12,871 nt of DNA from Anaerolineales bacterium. GTDB taxonomy: Bacteria; Chloroflexota; Anaerolineae; 4572-78; NAK82. The notes beneath the pieces are model-generated. The model worked only from the letters and a program-made list of their open reading frames with translations. It was not told where the DNA came from and made no database searches. Below are positions 1 to 7,358 of this stretch, piece by piece. Both the position numbers and the translations under genes were made by a program. The DNA lies in assembly GCA_024643945.1 (NCBI GenBank), contig JAHELX010000108.1, positions 1-12,871 of the forward strand, written 5' to 3'. Position 1 is the stretch's first letter. Each line of letters opens with the position of its first letter.

Positions 1-1012
1 TGGCTGCTATGTCATGGATAGCAATGGCCGCTGGCGACTCCGGTTCGGCGATAACTACCGGTTGGCCACTATCGCCGCCAGCGCGCACCACCGGGTCTAT
101 GGGCACCTCACCCAGGAAGGGCACGTGCATGCGCTCGGCGACTGCCTTGCCGCCGCCGTGGCTGAAGATGTCGGTGCGCTCGCCACAGTGCCCACAGACG
201 AAATAGCTCATATTCTCAATAACACCCAGCACGGGCACTTCAAGGTACTTGAACATCGCGATACTTTTGACTACGTCGGCCAAAGCCACGTCCTGGGGTG
301 TAGTGACGATGATAGTACCAGTCAGCGACAGAGATTGGGCCAGGCTCAAGCTGGCGTCGCCGGTGCCGGGGGGCAAGTCCACCACCATATAGTCCAGGTC
401 TCCCCAATCTACGTCGCTAAGAAACTGACGCAGGGCGCTATGGATCATGGGGCCACGCCAGATGAGCGGCGTGTCCTCTTCTACCAGAAAGCCCATTGAC
501 ATAAGCTTGACCCCATAGCTTTGCGGAGGCAGAATACGCCCGTTGGCTGCCCGAGGCCGCTCGTGAACTCCCATCATCAACGGAATGTTGGGGCCATAGA
601 TGTCAGCATCCATCAGACCGACGCTAGCACCCGTTTGGGCCAGAGCCAGGGCCAGATTGGTGGCCATGGTGCTTTTGCCCACCCCCCCTTTGCCGCTGGC
701 CACGGCAATGGCGTTCTTGACGCCGATATCCATCTTGCTGAGCAAACGGCGGTCACCGGGCACGCTGGCATCAAGATTGACTTTCACCGTTTTGACCCCA
801 GACAGCGCCATCACCGCTGCCCGCGCTTCTTCCTCTATTTGATCCTTCAAGGGGCAGGCGGGAGTGGTCAACATCAGCGTAAAATCAACAACGCCATCCT
901 TGATCTTCAGGTTGCGGATCATATTAAGCGTGACCAGGTCTTTGTGGAGTTCAGGCTCGATGACGTGGCTGAGCGCCTCCATCACCTGAGCTTGGGTAGG
1001 ATTGGATGTCAT
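1..1012 (-). CDS. mrp: Mrp/ApbC/NBP35-type Fe-S carrier P-loop ATPase, 3' end off the window
   Basis: Reverse-strand translation gives 337 residues from ATG 1012 and is still open at base 1. Residues about 8-85 form an N-terminal MIP18/DUF59 domain (PELHKDLVTL near 20-29, TTPACP at 49-54). A deviant Walker A, SGKGGVGKST, spans 106-115. It is followed by DADIYGPN, a VVDLPPGTGD switch segment, and a C-x2-C pair (Cys273, Cys276) that bridges a cluster in the dimer of this family. Known family role: cytosolic carrier that binds a [4Fe-4S] cluster and passes it to apo-proteins. The start is supported by AGGAGA (1019-1024) six bases upstream. It is the last visible gene of the unit headed by sufR. 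Full-length relatives have roughly 350-370 residues, so little is missing. The long plus-strand open frames here are its shadows. Confidence 0.95.
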   Translation of the reverse strand, partial: MTSNPTQAQVMEALSHVIEPELHKDLVTLNMIRNLKIKDGVVDFTLMLTTPACPLKDQIEEEARAAVMALSGVKTVKVNLDASVPGDRRLLSKMDIGVKNAIAVASGKGGVGKSTMATNLALALAQTGASVGLMDADIYGPNIPLMMGVHERPRAANGRILPPQSYGVKLMSMGFLVEEDTPLIWRGPMIHSALRQFLSDVDWGDLDYMVVDLPPGTGDASLSLAQSLSLTGTIIVTTPQDVALADVVKSIAMFKYLEVPVLGVIENMSYFVCGHCGERTDIFSHGGGKAVAERMHVPFLGEVPIDPVVRAGGDSGQPVVIAEPESPAAIAIHDIAA

Positions 1013-1067
1013 GCTGTTTCTCCTAAACTTAATCATTTTGGGCCGCCGCGAGGTTATGAGAACAACA

Positions 1068-1385
1068 TCATCGCGAATTGTCGGAATTCAGAAACCCTGC
1101 ATTGCAGTCGTTCATTACTTCCACTATATCCGTCTGTTTCTGAGTGGCCAGTAAAGCGCCTTTAATCAAGGCGGCAATAATCATCAGGAATGAAATAACC
1201 AGGCCTGCCGCCGGCCACCAATCTAAGAGTCCCCAACCCGGGCGTACAAATACCGTGATAATTATACCCAAAATAGAAATAGCCGCTATTACGAAAGCCA
1301 AATTGGAAATTTTTCTGGGAGACATAGACACCAGAACCTTCAAAGTGTCGTGCCGTTGGATTGAGCGGTGGGAGGCAACGCTCAT
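1068..1385 (-). CDS. Small two-helix membrane protein coupled to sufR
   Basis: A 105-residue product if it starts at the ATG (1385-1383) that overlaps the sufR stop as TAATG, the usual sign of translational coupling. Two hydrophobic stretches are visible: residues about 29-47 (LAFVIAAISILGIIITVFV) and 58-80 (PAAGLVISFLMIIAALIKGA). They are joined by a Trp-rich turn with DWWP. The tail is hydrophilic and carries one Cys. A longer frame opens at 1412 but would overlap sufR by 28 bases. A shorter start at Met21 (1325), just before the first helix, is also possible and would give about 85 residues. I do not recognise the family. It lies between sufR and mrp in one apparent operon, so a link to Fe-S homeostasis is possible but unproven. 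Local base composition is more AT-rich than its neighbours. Confidence 0.6.
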   Translation of the reverse strand: MSVASHRSIQRHDTLKVLVSMSPRKISNLAFVIAAISILGIIITVFVRPGWGLLDWWPAAGLVISFLMIIAALIKGALLATQKQTDIVEVMNDCNAGFLNSDNSR

Positions 1386-2029
1386 TACCGAGGACGAACC
1401 TGGTAAGAGCACATAGTATCGCCAGCGACCCGATGGCTCAGACGTGTCACCTCGGCGTCGAGCAGGTCAACGAAAAGGGCTAACTCTTGAGCACACGCCT
1501 CGACGCATCCTTCAGCGACATGGAGAATGGGACAGTGATATTGACGCAAAACGTAGGTCCCATCCTCCTGCTCCTCCCAGCCGGGCATATAGCCGTCGGC
1601 TTCCCGCAGGCGGGTGAGTTGTTCCAGTCGATCCGGCAGATCACCGACGCTGACGAGGGGGCGATATGACTGAACCAACTCTTGTGTACGATGCTCGAAG
1701 ATACGATCGATTGCTTCTGGCCCAAAGAGTTCCTCAATCGCTTCAAGGACGTAACTGGCAAGCTGATCGTAGTTATGGGGGAAGATTTGGTTGGCAGCTT
1801 CAGTCAGTCGGTAGACGTAGCTGGGCCGACCCATGCCGCGCTGCACCTCTTCGTGATCTACCAGCCGGTCGCGCTCCAAGTTGGTCAGGTGCCGACGCAC
1901 GGCAACGGAGCTGATACCTAAATTTTCGGCCAGTTCATCGGCGGTCAGGCCGCCTCGCTCTTTGAGGGCGATAAGAATGCGCCGACGCGTGGCCGGCATC
2001 TGCGAATTCAAAACGTCGTTGGTCCTCAT
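1385..2029 (-). CDS. sufR: SufR-type Fe-S-sensing HTH transcriptional repressor
   Basis: A 214-residue protein. Residues about 12-75 form a winged helix-turn-helix (RILIALKERGGLTADELAEN, then GISSVAVRRHLTNLERDRLV and a GMGRPSYVYRLT wing). The C-terminal half has four cysteines at 166, 175, 179 and 207. Cys166-x12-Cys179-x27-Cys207 matches the three-cysteine spacing I recall for actinobacterial SufR, and Cys175 is additional. Known role: the holo (cluster-bound) form binds DNA and represses the suf operon, and loss of the cluster relieves repression. Divergent placement next to sufC fits this. The start ATG at 2029 has AGGG (2037-2040) upstream. Its promoter carries an operator-like dyad, which suggests autoregulation. 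Confidence 0.88.
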   Translation of the reverse strand: MRTNDVLNSQMPATRRRILIALKERGGLTADELAENLGISSVAVRRHLTNLERDRLVDHEEVQRGMGRPSYVYRLTEAANQIFPHNYDQLASYVLEAIEELFGPEAIDRIFEHRTQELVQSYRPLVSVGDLPDRLEQLTRLREADGYMPGWEEQEDGTYVLRQYHCPILHVAEGCVEACAQELALFVDLLDAEVTRLSHRVAGDTMCSYQVRPR

Positions 2030-2036
2030 TGCTTTA

Positions 2037-2041
2037 CCCTA
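2037..2041 (-). promoter_or_regulatory. Ribosome binding site of sufR
   Basis: Reading the minus strand, AGGG lies 7 bases before the sufR ATG (2029-2027). It is a modest Shine-Dalgarno match that supports this start over internal methionines. Confidence 0.55.
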
Positions 2042-2061
2042 GCTCTGCTATCCTACGTTTT

Positions 2062-2152
2062 GGGCAGGCCAGACATTGGGGCTCTGCCAAGCCAGGCCTG
2101 CCCTGTTCAGACGTTTGGCGACGCTAGCTACCTGGCGCATGGGGTGTCGCCA
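2062..2152 (-). other. Structured 5' leader of sufR: two tandem hairpins
   Basis: The predicted sufR transcript begins near 2164 and has a leader of about 135 bases. Two inverted repeats lie in it. Bases 2116-2124 pair with 2144-2152 (9 bp, one G-T wobble). Bases 2062-2070 pair perfectly with 2095-2103 (9 bp), with a nested TTGG/CCAA (2076-2079, 2087-2090). No U-run follows either, so they are not terminators. I do not recognise a known riboswitch class. A role in mRNA stability or translation control is conceivable. Confidence 0.5.
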
Positions 2153-2170
2153 TTGCCCCATTACATTCCC

Positions 2171-2199
2171 ATTATAGCACAACTTTCGAAACTTGACAA
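2171..2199 (-). promoter_or_regulatory. sufR promoter
   Basis: On the minus strand there is a -35 TTGTCA (2199-2194), a 17-base spacer and a perfect -10 TATAAT (2176-2171). Transcription would start near 2164. The dyad at 2180-2195 fills the spacer and overlaps the -35 by two bases. Confidence 0.72.
2180..2195. promoter_or_regulatory. Candidate SufR operator (16-bp dyad)
   Basis: CAACTTTCGAAACTTG is a dyad with 7 of 8 base pairs symmetric; only the C2183/C2192 position breaks it. It lies between the -35 and -10 of the sufR promoter. The half-site AAAGTTG recurs at 2214-2220, an exact reverse complement of 2180-2186, and runs into the suf operon -35. Cyanobacterial SufR sites are described as CAAC-N6-GTTG, and this dyad shares the CAAC arm. 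The assignment is inference from position and symmetry. Confidence 0.55.
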
Positions 2200-2217
2200 G
2201 ATTTAAAAACAATAAAG

Positions 2218-2246
2218 TTGACAAAGTAGATGAGATGTGGTAGAAT
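2218..2246 (+). promoter_or_regulatory. suf operon promoter
   Basis: A consensus -35 TTGACA (2218-2223), a 17-base spacer and -10 TAGAAT (2241-2246) predict a start near 2253. A second TTGACA (2193-2198) has no matching -10. The -35 overlaps the operator half-site AAAGTTG (2214-2220), so a repressor bound there would block RNA polymerase. Confidence 0.78.
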
Positions 2247-2311
2247 AGCGCTAGATTTCAGTTAGAGACAATATTGATTCTACGACGTCAAAGAGGAACA
2301 TTGGAGGACAA

Positions 2312-3115
2312 ATGGCATCCACGCTAACCATCAAAGACTTGCGCGTAAGCGTCGAAGGTAAACTGATCCTCAAGGGACTTAACCTGGAGGTGAAGCAGGG
2401 GGAGATTCACGCTCTTATGGGGCCGAATGGCTCTGGCAAGAGCACGCTGGCCTACTCCCTGATGGGGCACCCCAAGTACGAGGTCGAGGGAGGTGAGGTC
2501 TGGTTTAAAGGACAGAACATCCTGGAACTGGCCCCGGATGAACGAGCCCGGCTGGGCCTGTTCTTGGCCTTTCAGTATCCCACGGCTATCCCGGGGGTGA
2601 GTATGGCCAACTTCCTGCGCACGGCGGTGAACGCAGTAAAAGGCGGCGGCAAAACCAATGGCAATGGTAAAGGGCCGGGCGGCGTGCCTGTTGCCGAGTT
2701 CCGCAAGATGATGACCGAAAAGATGGAACTTTTGCAAATGGACAAGAGTTTTGCCCGGCGTTATCTAAATGACGGTTTCTCGGGCGGCGAAAAGAAGCGG
2801 GCCGAGATTCTGCAAATGGCTATGCTTGAACCGGAAATCGCTATCCTGGATGAAACCGACTCTGGCCTCGATATCGACGCATTACGCATTGTGGCCAACG
2901 GCGTCAGCGCATTGGCTGGCCCTGATATGGGGGCTTTGATCATCACCCACTATCAGCGCATCCTCAATTACATCAAGCCCGACTTTGTGCACGTGATGGT
3001 AAACGGACAAATTGTGGCCTCTGGCGGCGCTGACCTGGCGCAACAGCTTGAGGCAGAGGGCTATGATCGATACGTTAAACAAGCGGCGTCGTCCAGTTAT
3101 ACCCAACGCACGTGA
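2312..3115 (+). CDS. sufC: SufC, ATPase subunit of the SufBCD cluster scaffold
   Basis: A 267-residue ABC-type ATPase. Motifs in order: Walker [10 protein letters not shown] at 37-45, a Q-loop FQYP, the signature FSGGEKKR at 156-163, Walker B with ILDE (Asp180, Glu181), then TDSGLD, and the H-loop His213 in IITHY. SETDSGLD-type wording after Walker B and the lack of any membrane partner are typical of SufC rather than transporters. Known role: binds SufB and SufD and drives the conformational change needed to build a cluster on SufB-SufD. A Gly/Lys/Asn-rich stretch near residues 110-127 looks like a loop insertion relative to the usual roughly 250 residues. GGAGG (2303-2307) precedes the ATG. 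First gene of the operon, about 60 bases after the predicted transcription start. Confidence 0.97.
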   Translation: MASTLTIKDLRVSVEGKLILKGLNLEVKQGEIHALMGPNGSGKSTLAYSLMGHPKYEVEGGEVWFKGQNILELAPDERARLGLFLAFQYPTAIPGVSMANFLRTAVNAVKGGGKTNGNGKGPGGVPVAEFRKMMTEKMELLQMDKSFARRYLNDGFSGGEKKRAEILQMAMLEPEIAILDETDSGLDIDALRIVANGVSALAGPDMGALIITHYQRILNYIKPDFVHVMVNGQIVASGGADLAQQLEAEGYDRYVKQAASSSYTQRT

Positions 3116-3172
3116 AACTCCCGAGAGAATTGGGCGACCGGTTGCCCTCATGACTTGGAAAGTTCACGTGCG
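3107..3172 (+). other. Intercistronic stem-loop between sufC and sufB
   Basis: CGCACGTGAA (3107-3116), which contains the sufC stop codon, pairs perfectly with TTCACGTGCG (3163-3172); CT/AG extends it past a bulged A. A second hairpin is nested inside: GGGC 3132-3135 with GCCC 3144-3147, plus a wobble and an A-T pair around CCGG. No U-run follows, so it is more likely a processing or stability element, or a regulator of the sufB ribosome site (3186-3190), than a terminator. Confidence 0.6.
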
Positions 3173-3196
3173 GGTATTATAAGTTAGGAGAGGGAA

Positions 3197-4597
3197 ATGG
3201 CAACGACATTTGATATTGACCTGGATGAGTATAAATACGGCTTTAGTGTTCCCGAGAACTACGTCTTCAAGTCCCGTAAGGGATTGGACGAGGACGTCAT
3301 CAAAGAGATTTCGTGGATGAAGGGTGAGCCGGAGTGGATGACCAAGTTCCGTCTGCACGCCTACCATGCCTTTAAGAAGCGGCCACTCCCTCAATGGGGT
3401 GGTAACCTGAACGATATTAACTTTGACGACATTTACTATTACATTAAGCCAACTGAGAAGCAAGGGCGCTCGTGGGATGACGTGCCAGATGATATCCGAA
3501 ACACCTTCGATCGGCTGGGCATCCCCGAGGCCGAGCAGAAGTTCCTCTCTGGCGTGGGCGCGCAGTATGAGTCCGAAGTGGTTTACCATAACATCCAGAA
3601 AGACCTGGAGCAAAAGGGTGTTATCTTCCTGGATATGGACTCTGGTCTGCGAGAGCATCCCGAATTGGTGCGAGAATACATGGGCACCCTTATCCCCCCC
3701 GAAGATAACAAGTTTGCCTCGTTGAACAGTGCCGCTTGGTCAGGAGGTAGCTTCATCTACGTGCCGCCTGGGGTGCGCGTGGACCTGCCTTTACAGGCTT
3801 ACTTCCGCATCAACGCCCAGAACATGGGCCAGTTCGAGCGGACGCTGATTATCGCCGACGAGGGGAGTTACGTGCATTACGTAGAGGGCTGTACCGCGCC
3901 CACGTATGCCAGCGACAGTCTGCACAGCGCCGTTGTGGAAATTGTCATTAAGAAGGGCGCTCGTGTCCGCTACACCACCATTCAAAACTGGAGCCACAAC
4001 GTTTACAACCTGGTTACCAAGCGAGCGGCGGCTTATCAGGATGCTACCATGGAGTGGGTGGACTGCAATCTGGGCTCCAAGCTGACGATGAAGTATCCGG
4101 CTATCTGGTTGATGGAGCCAGGCGCTCACGGCGAGGTGCTGTCTGTCGCTTTTGCCGGTAAGGGCCAGCACCAGGATGCAGGTGGTAAGGCTGTACACAT
4201 TGCCCCTCACACCAGCTCGGTCATCACCAACAAGAGCATCAGCAAGGGGGGTGGGCGCACCACTTATCGAGGCCTGCTCAAGGTCGCGCCGGGCGCTGTG
4301 GGCAGCAAGAGTAACGTCGTATGTGACGCTCTCATCTTGGACGAGCAGTCCGCGTCTGACACTTTCCCTTACATGGAGATTGAGGAAGACGACGTGAGCA
4401 TTGGCCACGAGGCAACCGTCTCTAAGGTTTCAGAAGAGCAACTCTTCTACCTGCAAAGCCGGGGCATTAAAGAAGCCCAGGCGTCGAGCATGATCGTCAG
4501 CGGTTTCATCGAGCCCATCGTCAAAGAGCTTCCTATGGAGTACGCGTTGGAGATGAACCGCCTGATCGAACTGGAGATGGAAGGCTCAGTAGGGTAG
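3197..4597 (+). CDS. sufB: SufB, core scaffold subunit of SufBCD
   Basis: A 466-residue protein of normal SufB length. It contains the SufB/SufD beta-helix core ([48 protein letters not shown]) and the conserved C-terminal block. Cys376 ([14 protein letters not shown]) and His404-Glu405 ([11 protein letters not shown]) sit at the same spacing as E. coli Cys405, His433 and Glu434, which are needed to receive sulfur and hold the nascent cluster. Known role: accepts persulfide sulfur and assembles the cluster with SufD and SufC. Start ATG 3197 follows AGGAG (3186-3190). It lies 81 bases after sufC, across a stem-loop, and 114 bases before sufD. Confidence 0.97.
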   Translation: MATTFDIDLDEYKYGFSVPENYVFKSRKGLDEDVIKEISWMKGEPEWMTKFRLHAYHAFKKRPLPQWGGNLNDINFDDIYYYIKPTEKQGRSWDDVPDDIRNTFDRLGIPEAEQKFLSGVGAQYESEVVYHNIQKDLEQKGVIFLDMDSGLREHPELVREYMGTLIPPEDNKFASLNSAAWSGGSFIYVPPGVRVDLPLQAYFRINAQNMGQFERTLIIADEGSYVHYVEGCTAPTYASDSLHSAVVEIVIKKGARVRYTTIQNWSHNVYNLVTKRAAAYQDATMEWVDCNLGSKLTMKYPAIWLMEPGAHGEVLSVAFAGKGQHQDAGGKAVHIAPHTSSVITNKSISKGGGRTTYRGLLKVAPGAVGSKSNVVCDALILDEQSASDTFPYMEIEEDDVSIGHEATVSKVSEEQLFYLQSRGIKEAQASSMIVSGFIEPIVKELPMEYALEMNRLIELEMEGSVG

Positions 4598-4638
4598 ATC
4601 GTTGACCTGGTCGCTTTTTCAGCTTACCAATCTGTGTG

Positions 4639-4672
4639 AGGGCGGGCTTCAGGTGGCTTATGGGCCTGCCTT
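4639..4672 (+). other. Intercistronic hairpin between sufB and sufD
   Basis: GGCGGGC (4641-4647) pairs with GCCTGCC (4664-4670) through seven pairs including one G-T wobble, and outer A4639-T4672 and G4640-T4671 can extend it. It lies in the 114-base gap between sufB and sufD. No U-run follows, so a stability or processing role is more likely than termination. Confidence 0.45.
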
Positions 4673-4711
4673 CCCTTATAAACTAATCTTTCCTGACCAT
4701 CGGAGTGACTG

Positions 4712-6070
4712 ATGTCTCAACAAAGCATAATAACCCAAGACCCTGCGACTGAAGCAGGCTTGTTTACGCGTGATGCCGTAACCGTCCTTTCGGAGCGCTT
4801 GAATGAGCCGACGTGGATGAAAGAGAAACGGCAGGTAGCCTGGAGCATCTTTGAAGATACTCCCATGCCTACCACAAGCGACGAAGACTGGCGACGCACC
4901 GATATTCGTGGCCTGAAGTGGGACCAACTGCAACCGTCTGTGGAGAGCAGCGTGAAGCCAGCCTCAGAGCTGGCCGAGCTGCCCGATTACCTGCGCGCTG
5001 CCCTGGACGAGGGGCAGGAAGCCGCCGGTCGGCTGGCTTTAGTCAACGACCAGGCCGTTTATCACGAACTGGCCGAAGGATTGGCCGAACAGGGGGTGGT
5101 CTTTACCGACATGACCACTGCCGTGCGAGAGTACCCTGATCTGGTTCAGAAGTATTTTATGACCGAATGCGTCGCTCCCAGTGATGGCAAATTCCCCGCC
5201 TTGAATGGTGCATTTTGGCAGGGAGGCGCTTTTATTTACGTCCCGAAAGACGTAGTCTTAAAGGAGCCTTTTCAGGTAGTCATTGCCCTGGAAGGGGAGG
5301 GCACCGCAGTCTTTCCGCATACCCTCATCGTTGCCGAGCGATTTGCCAACGTCACCTGTATCGAGGAAACCACCTCGCCAGATGGGGTAGGTCAGGCCTT
5401 CAACAATGGCGTGGTTGAGATCATCGCCGGCGAAGGAGCCCAGGTGCGCTATGTGGACGTGCAACGCTGGGGAAACAACGTCTTTAGCTTCAACACCAAG
5501 CGCTCCGTCCACCGGCCAGACAGCCTGGTAGTGTGGGAGATGGGAGAACTGGGCAGCCGCCTTACCAAAACCTACGTGGACAGTATCCTGACTGGGAACG
5601 GTTCCTCTGCTGAGTTCAACGGGATCTACTTTGTGAGCGACAAGCAACACGTAGATCTCGACACCCTGATTCATCACATCGGGTTGAGTACCGGCGGTGA
5701 CCTGTTGCTGAAGGGCGCAGCTCGAGACAACGGACGTGCCGTCTTCCAGGGTATGATCAAGATCGATCCTAGTGGTCAGCAGACCAATTCGTATCTTAAG
5801 AACGATAATCTGCTGCTCAGTGATCACGCCCGCGCCGACTCGATCCCCAGCCTGGAGATTGATGCCAACGATGTGCGAGCCTCGCATGGCGCGACAGTCG
5901 GCCGCATTGATGAAGAGTACATCTTCTACCTGCAAAGCCGGGGCATTCCGCGTGATACTGCTGTGCGCATGATCGTGGAGGGGTTCTTCTCCAGCGTCTT
6001 CGATCGTATGAGCCAGGAGCGCGTCCGTCAGAAACTGGCGGCAGCCGTCTCCGCCAAAATCGGTGACTGA
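4712..6070 (+). CDS. sufD: SufD, SufB-paralogous scaffold subunit
   Basis: A 452-residue protein with the SufB/SufD beta-helix fold (GGAFIYVPKDVVLKEP, NNGVVEIIAGEGAQVRYVDVQRWGNNVF) and the paralogous C-terminal block ASHGATVGRIDEEYIFYL. The N-terminal part, with DEDWRRTDI near residues 56-64, is the SufD-type extension. His392 aligns with E. coli SufD His360, which faces SufB Cys405 at the cluster site. The residue two before it is Ala390, where E. coli has Cys358, so that cysteine is absent here. Known role: forms the heterodimer on which the cluster is built and helps iron entry. GGAG (4702-4705) precedes the ATG. Confidence 0.95.
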   Translation: MSQQSIITQDPATEAGLFTRDAVTVLSERLNEPTWMKEKRQVAWSIFEDTPMPTTSDEDWRRTDIRGLKWDQLQPSVESSVKPASELAELPDYLRAALDEGQEAAGRLALVNDQAVYHELAEGLAEQGVVFTDMTTAVREYPDLVQKYFMTECVAPSDGKFPALNGAFWQGGAFIYVPKDVVLKEPFQVVIALEGEGTAVFPHTLIVAERFANVTCIEETTSPDGVGQAFNNGVVEIIAGEGAQVRYVDVQRWGNNVFSFNTKRSVHRPDSLVVWEMGELGSRLTKTYVDSILTGNGSSAEFNGIYFVSDKQHVDLDTLIHHIGLSTGGDLLLKGAARDNGRAVFQGMIKIDPSGQQTNSYLKNDNLLLSDHARADSIPSLEIDANDVRASHGATVGRIDEEYIFYLQSRGIPRDTAVRMIVEGFFSSVFDRMSQERVRQKLAAAVSAKIGD

Positions 6071-6091
6071 TAGCGAGAGGAGGCAGTTTGA

Positions 6092-6940
6092 ATGAGTGAG
6101 CATAGTTATGCCCATCCTGAAGTACTGGTCAGTACCGGGTGGGTGGCCGAGCATTTAAACGACCCAAATGTCCGCATCGTCGAGTCAGATGAGGACGTGG
6201 TGCTGTATGACGTGAGGCATATCCCCGGTGCGGTTAAGATAGATTGGGTCAGCGACCTGAATGACCCTGTTGTGCGTGATTATATTGATTCCGAGGGCTT
6301 CGCCCGGCTGTTGTCGGAGAAGGGCATCGGCAACGACACGACCGTCGTCTTCTACGGTGACAAGAACAACTGGTGGGCCTGCTATGCCTTCTGGGTGTTC
6401 CAGCTCTTCGGTCACACCAATGCCAGGGTGATGAACGGCGGTCGTCAGAAGTGGATTGACGAAGGACGCGAGTTGACCCAGGAGGTGCCAAATTACCCGA
6501 GGACGACCTATAGGGCGCCCACGCGTGATGACAGCCGTATCCGCGCTTTCCGTGATGACGTACTGGCACATGTGAAGTCGGGAAAGCCACTGGTAGACGT
6601 CCGCTCGCCTGGTGAGTACAGCGGCGAACTGCTCCACATGGCCGACTACCCCCAGGAAGGCGCCCTGCGCGGTGGACACATCCCTGGGGCGAGGAACATC
6701 CCATGGGCCAAGGCGGTAGCTGAAGATGGGACGTTCAAGTCATACGAAGAGTTAAAAGACCTGTATGAGGGTGCGGATATCACCTCTGACAAGGAAACCA
6801 TCGCCTACTGCCGTATCGGTGAGCGTTCGTCGCATACATGGTTCGTGTTGACCTACCTGCTGGGCTATCCCAAGGTGCGCAACTATGATGGTTCGTGGAC
6901 TGAATGGGGCAATGCAGTAGGATTGCCCATTGAGAGGTAA
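6092..6940 (+). CDS. Two-domain rhodanese (thiosulfate/3-mercaptopyruvate sulfurtransferase, CysA/SseA-like)
   Basis: A 282-residue tandem rhodanese. The N-terminal domain (about 10-125) has the fold motifs ([30 protein letters not shown]) but no catalytic cysteine in its loop ([10 protein letters not shown]). The C-terminal domain (about 145-280) has [21 protein letters not shown] and the active-site loop CRIGERSSH with Cys240. The loop and the ending [13 protein letters not shown] strongly resemble the mycobacterial CysA2/CysA3 type. Known chemistry: transfer of sulfane sulfur from thiosulfate or mercaptopyruvate to a thiol or carrier. Placed between sufD and a scaffold gene, it could supply persulfide sulfur to SUF or to the downstream carrier. 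AGGAGG (6078-6083) precedes the ATG. Confidence 0.92.
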   Translation: MSEHSYAHPEVLVSTGWVAEHLNDPNVRIVESDEDVVLYDVRHIPGAVKIDWVSDLNDPVVRDYIDSEGFARLLSEKGIGNDTTVVFYGDKNNWWACYAFWVFQLFGHTNARVMNGGRQKWIDEGRELTQEVPNYPRTTYRAPTRDDSRIRAFRDDVLAHVKSGKPLVDVRSPGEYSGELLHMADYPQEGALRGGHIPGARNIPWAKAVAEDGTFKSYEELKDLYEGADITSDKETIAYCRIGERSSHTWFVLTYLLGYPKVRNYDGSWTEWGNAVGLPIER

Positions 6941-6947
6941 ATTCAAA

Positions 6948-7355
6948 TTGGACCGGCAACTCATCATCGAAAACCTGCAGGATCATTATGAGAATCCACG
7001 CAACTATGGCGCCTTGGAGAATGCCGATGTTGTGCAAGAAGGAGGCAATCCGGGTTGTGGTGACATCGTTACGATTTATCTGAGGGTAAATGGTGATGAT
7101 ACCATCGAACAAGTAAGCTTTGAAGGGGAGGGCTGCACCATCAGCCAGGCAGCGGCCTCCATCGTGACCGAAATGGTGGAAGGTAAAACGCTTGCCGAAA
7201 TAGAGGCCATGGACTATAATGACCTCCTTGATTTGCTGGGGCGCGAAGTGGTGATGACTCGCGTCCGGTGCGCCACGCTGGGGCTGGGCACCCTTAAGGG
7301 CGCTACCAAACAATACATCACCCAGAAGATGCTAACTGAAGCGGGTGTAGAGTGA
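6948..7355 (+). CDS. U-type Fe-S scaffold/sulfurtransferase, first copy (IscU/SufU family)
   Basis: 135 residues if it starts at TTG 6948, which has GAGAGG (6932-6937) about ten bases upstream and matches the paralogue's N-terminus (DHYENPRN versus DHYRNPRN). A TTG at 6930 inside the rhodanese gene is the alternative. The three family cysteines are Cys37 (NPGCGD, with Asp39), Cys63 (GEGCTIS) and Cys108 (RVRCATL). The spacing of 45 between the last two is close to IscU (43). It lacks the roughly 20-residue insertion of Bacillus SufU, and it also lacks the LPPVK chaperone motif and the His before the third Cys of IscU. Role: cluster scaffold or sulfur acceptor for SufS, immediately downstream with 3 bases between the genes. 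Confidence 0.9.
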   Translation: MDRQLIIENLQDHYENPRNYGALENADVVQEGGNPGCGDIVTIYLRVNGDDTIEQVSFEGEGCTISQAAASIVTEMVEGKTLAEIEAMDYNDLLDLLGREVVMTRVRCATLGLGTLKGATKQYITQKMLTEAGVE

Positions 7356-7358
7356 GCG

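Noticed and set aside
14..1165. Two long plus-strand open frames across the left end (14-499 and 521-1165)
   Set aside because: They lie opposite the well-supported Mrp coding frame, lack ribosome sites and give low-complexity, unrecognisable products.
2193..2198. An upstream TTGACA as a second suf -35 box
   Set aside because: No acceptable -10 sequence lies 16-18 bases downstream; it is better explained as part of the operator and the sufR -35.
3107..3180. Rho-independent terminator after sufC
   Set aside because: The stem is strong but no T-run follows and sufB has its own ribosome site right after, with no promoter in the gap.
6930..6947. TTG 6930 as the start of the first scaffold gene
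   Set aside because: It lies within the rhodanese gene, before the GAGAGG ribosome site; the TTG at 6948 has proper spacing and aligns with the paralogue. Not excluded.
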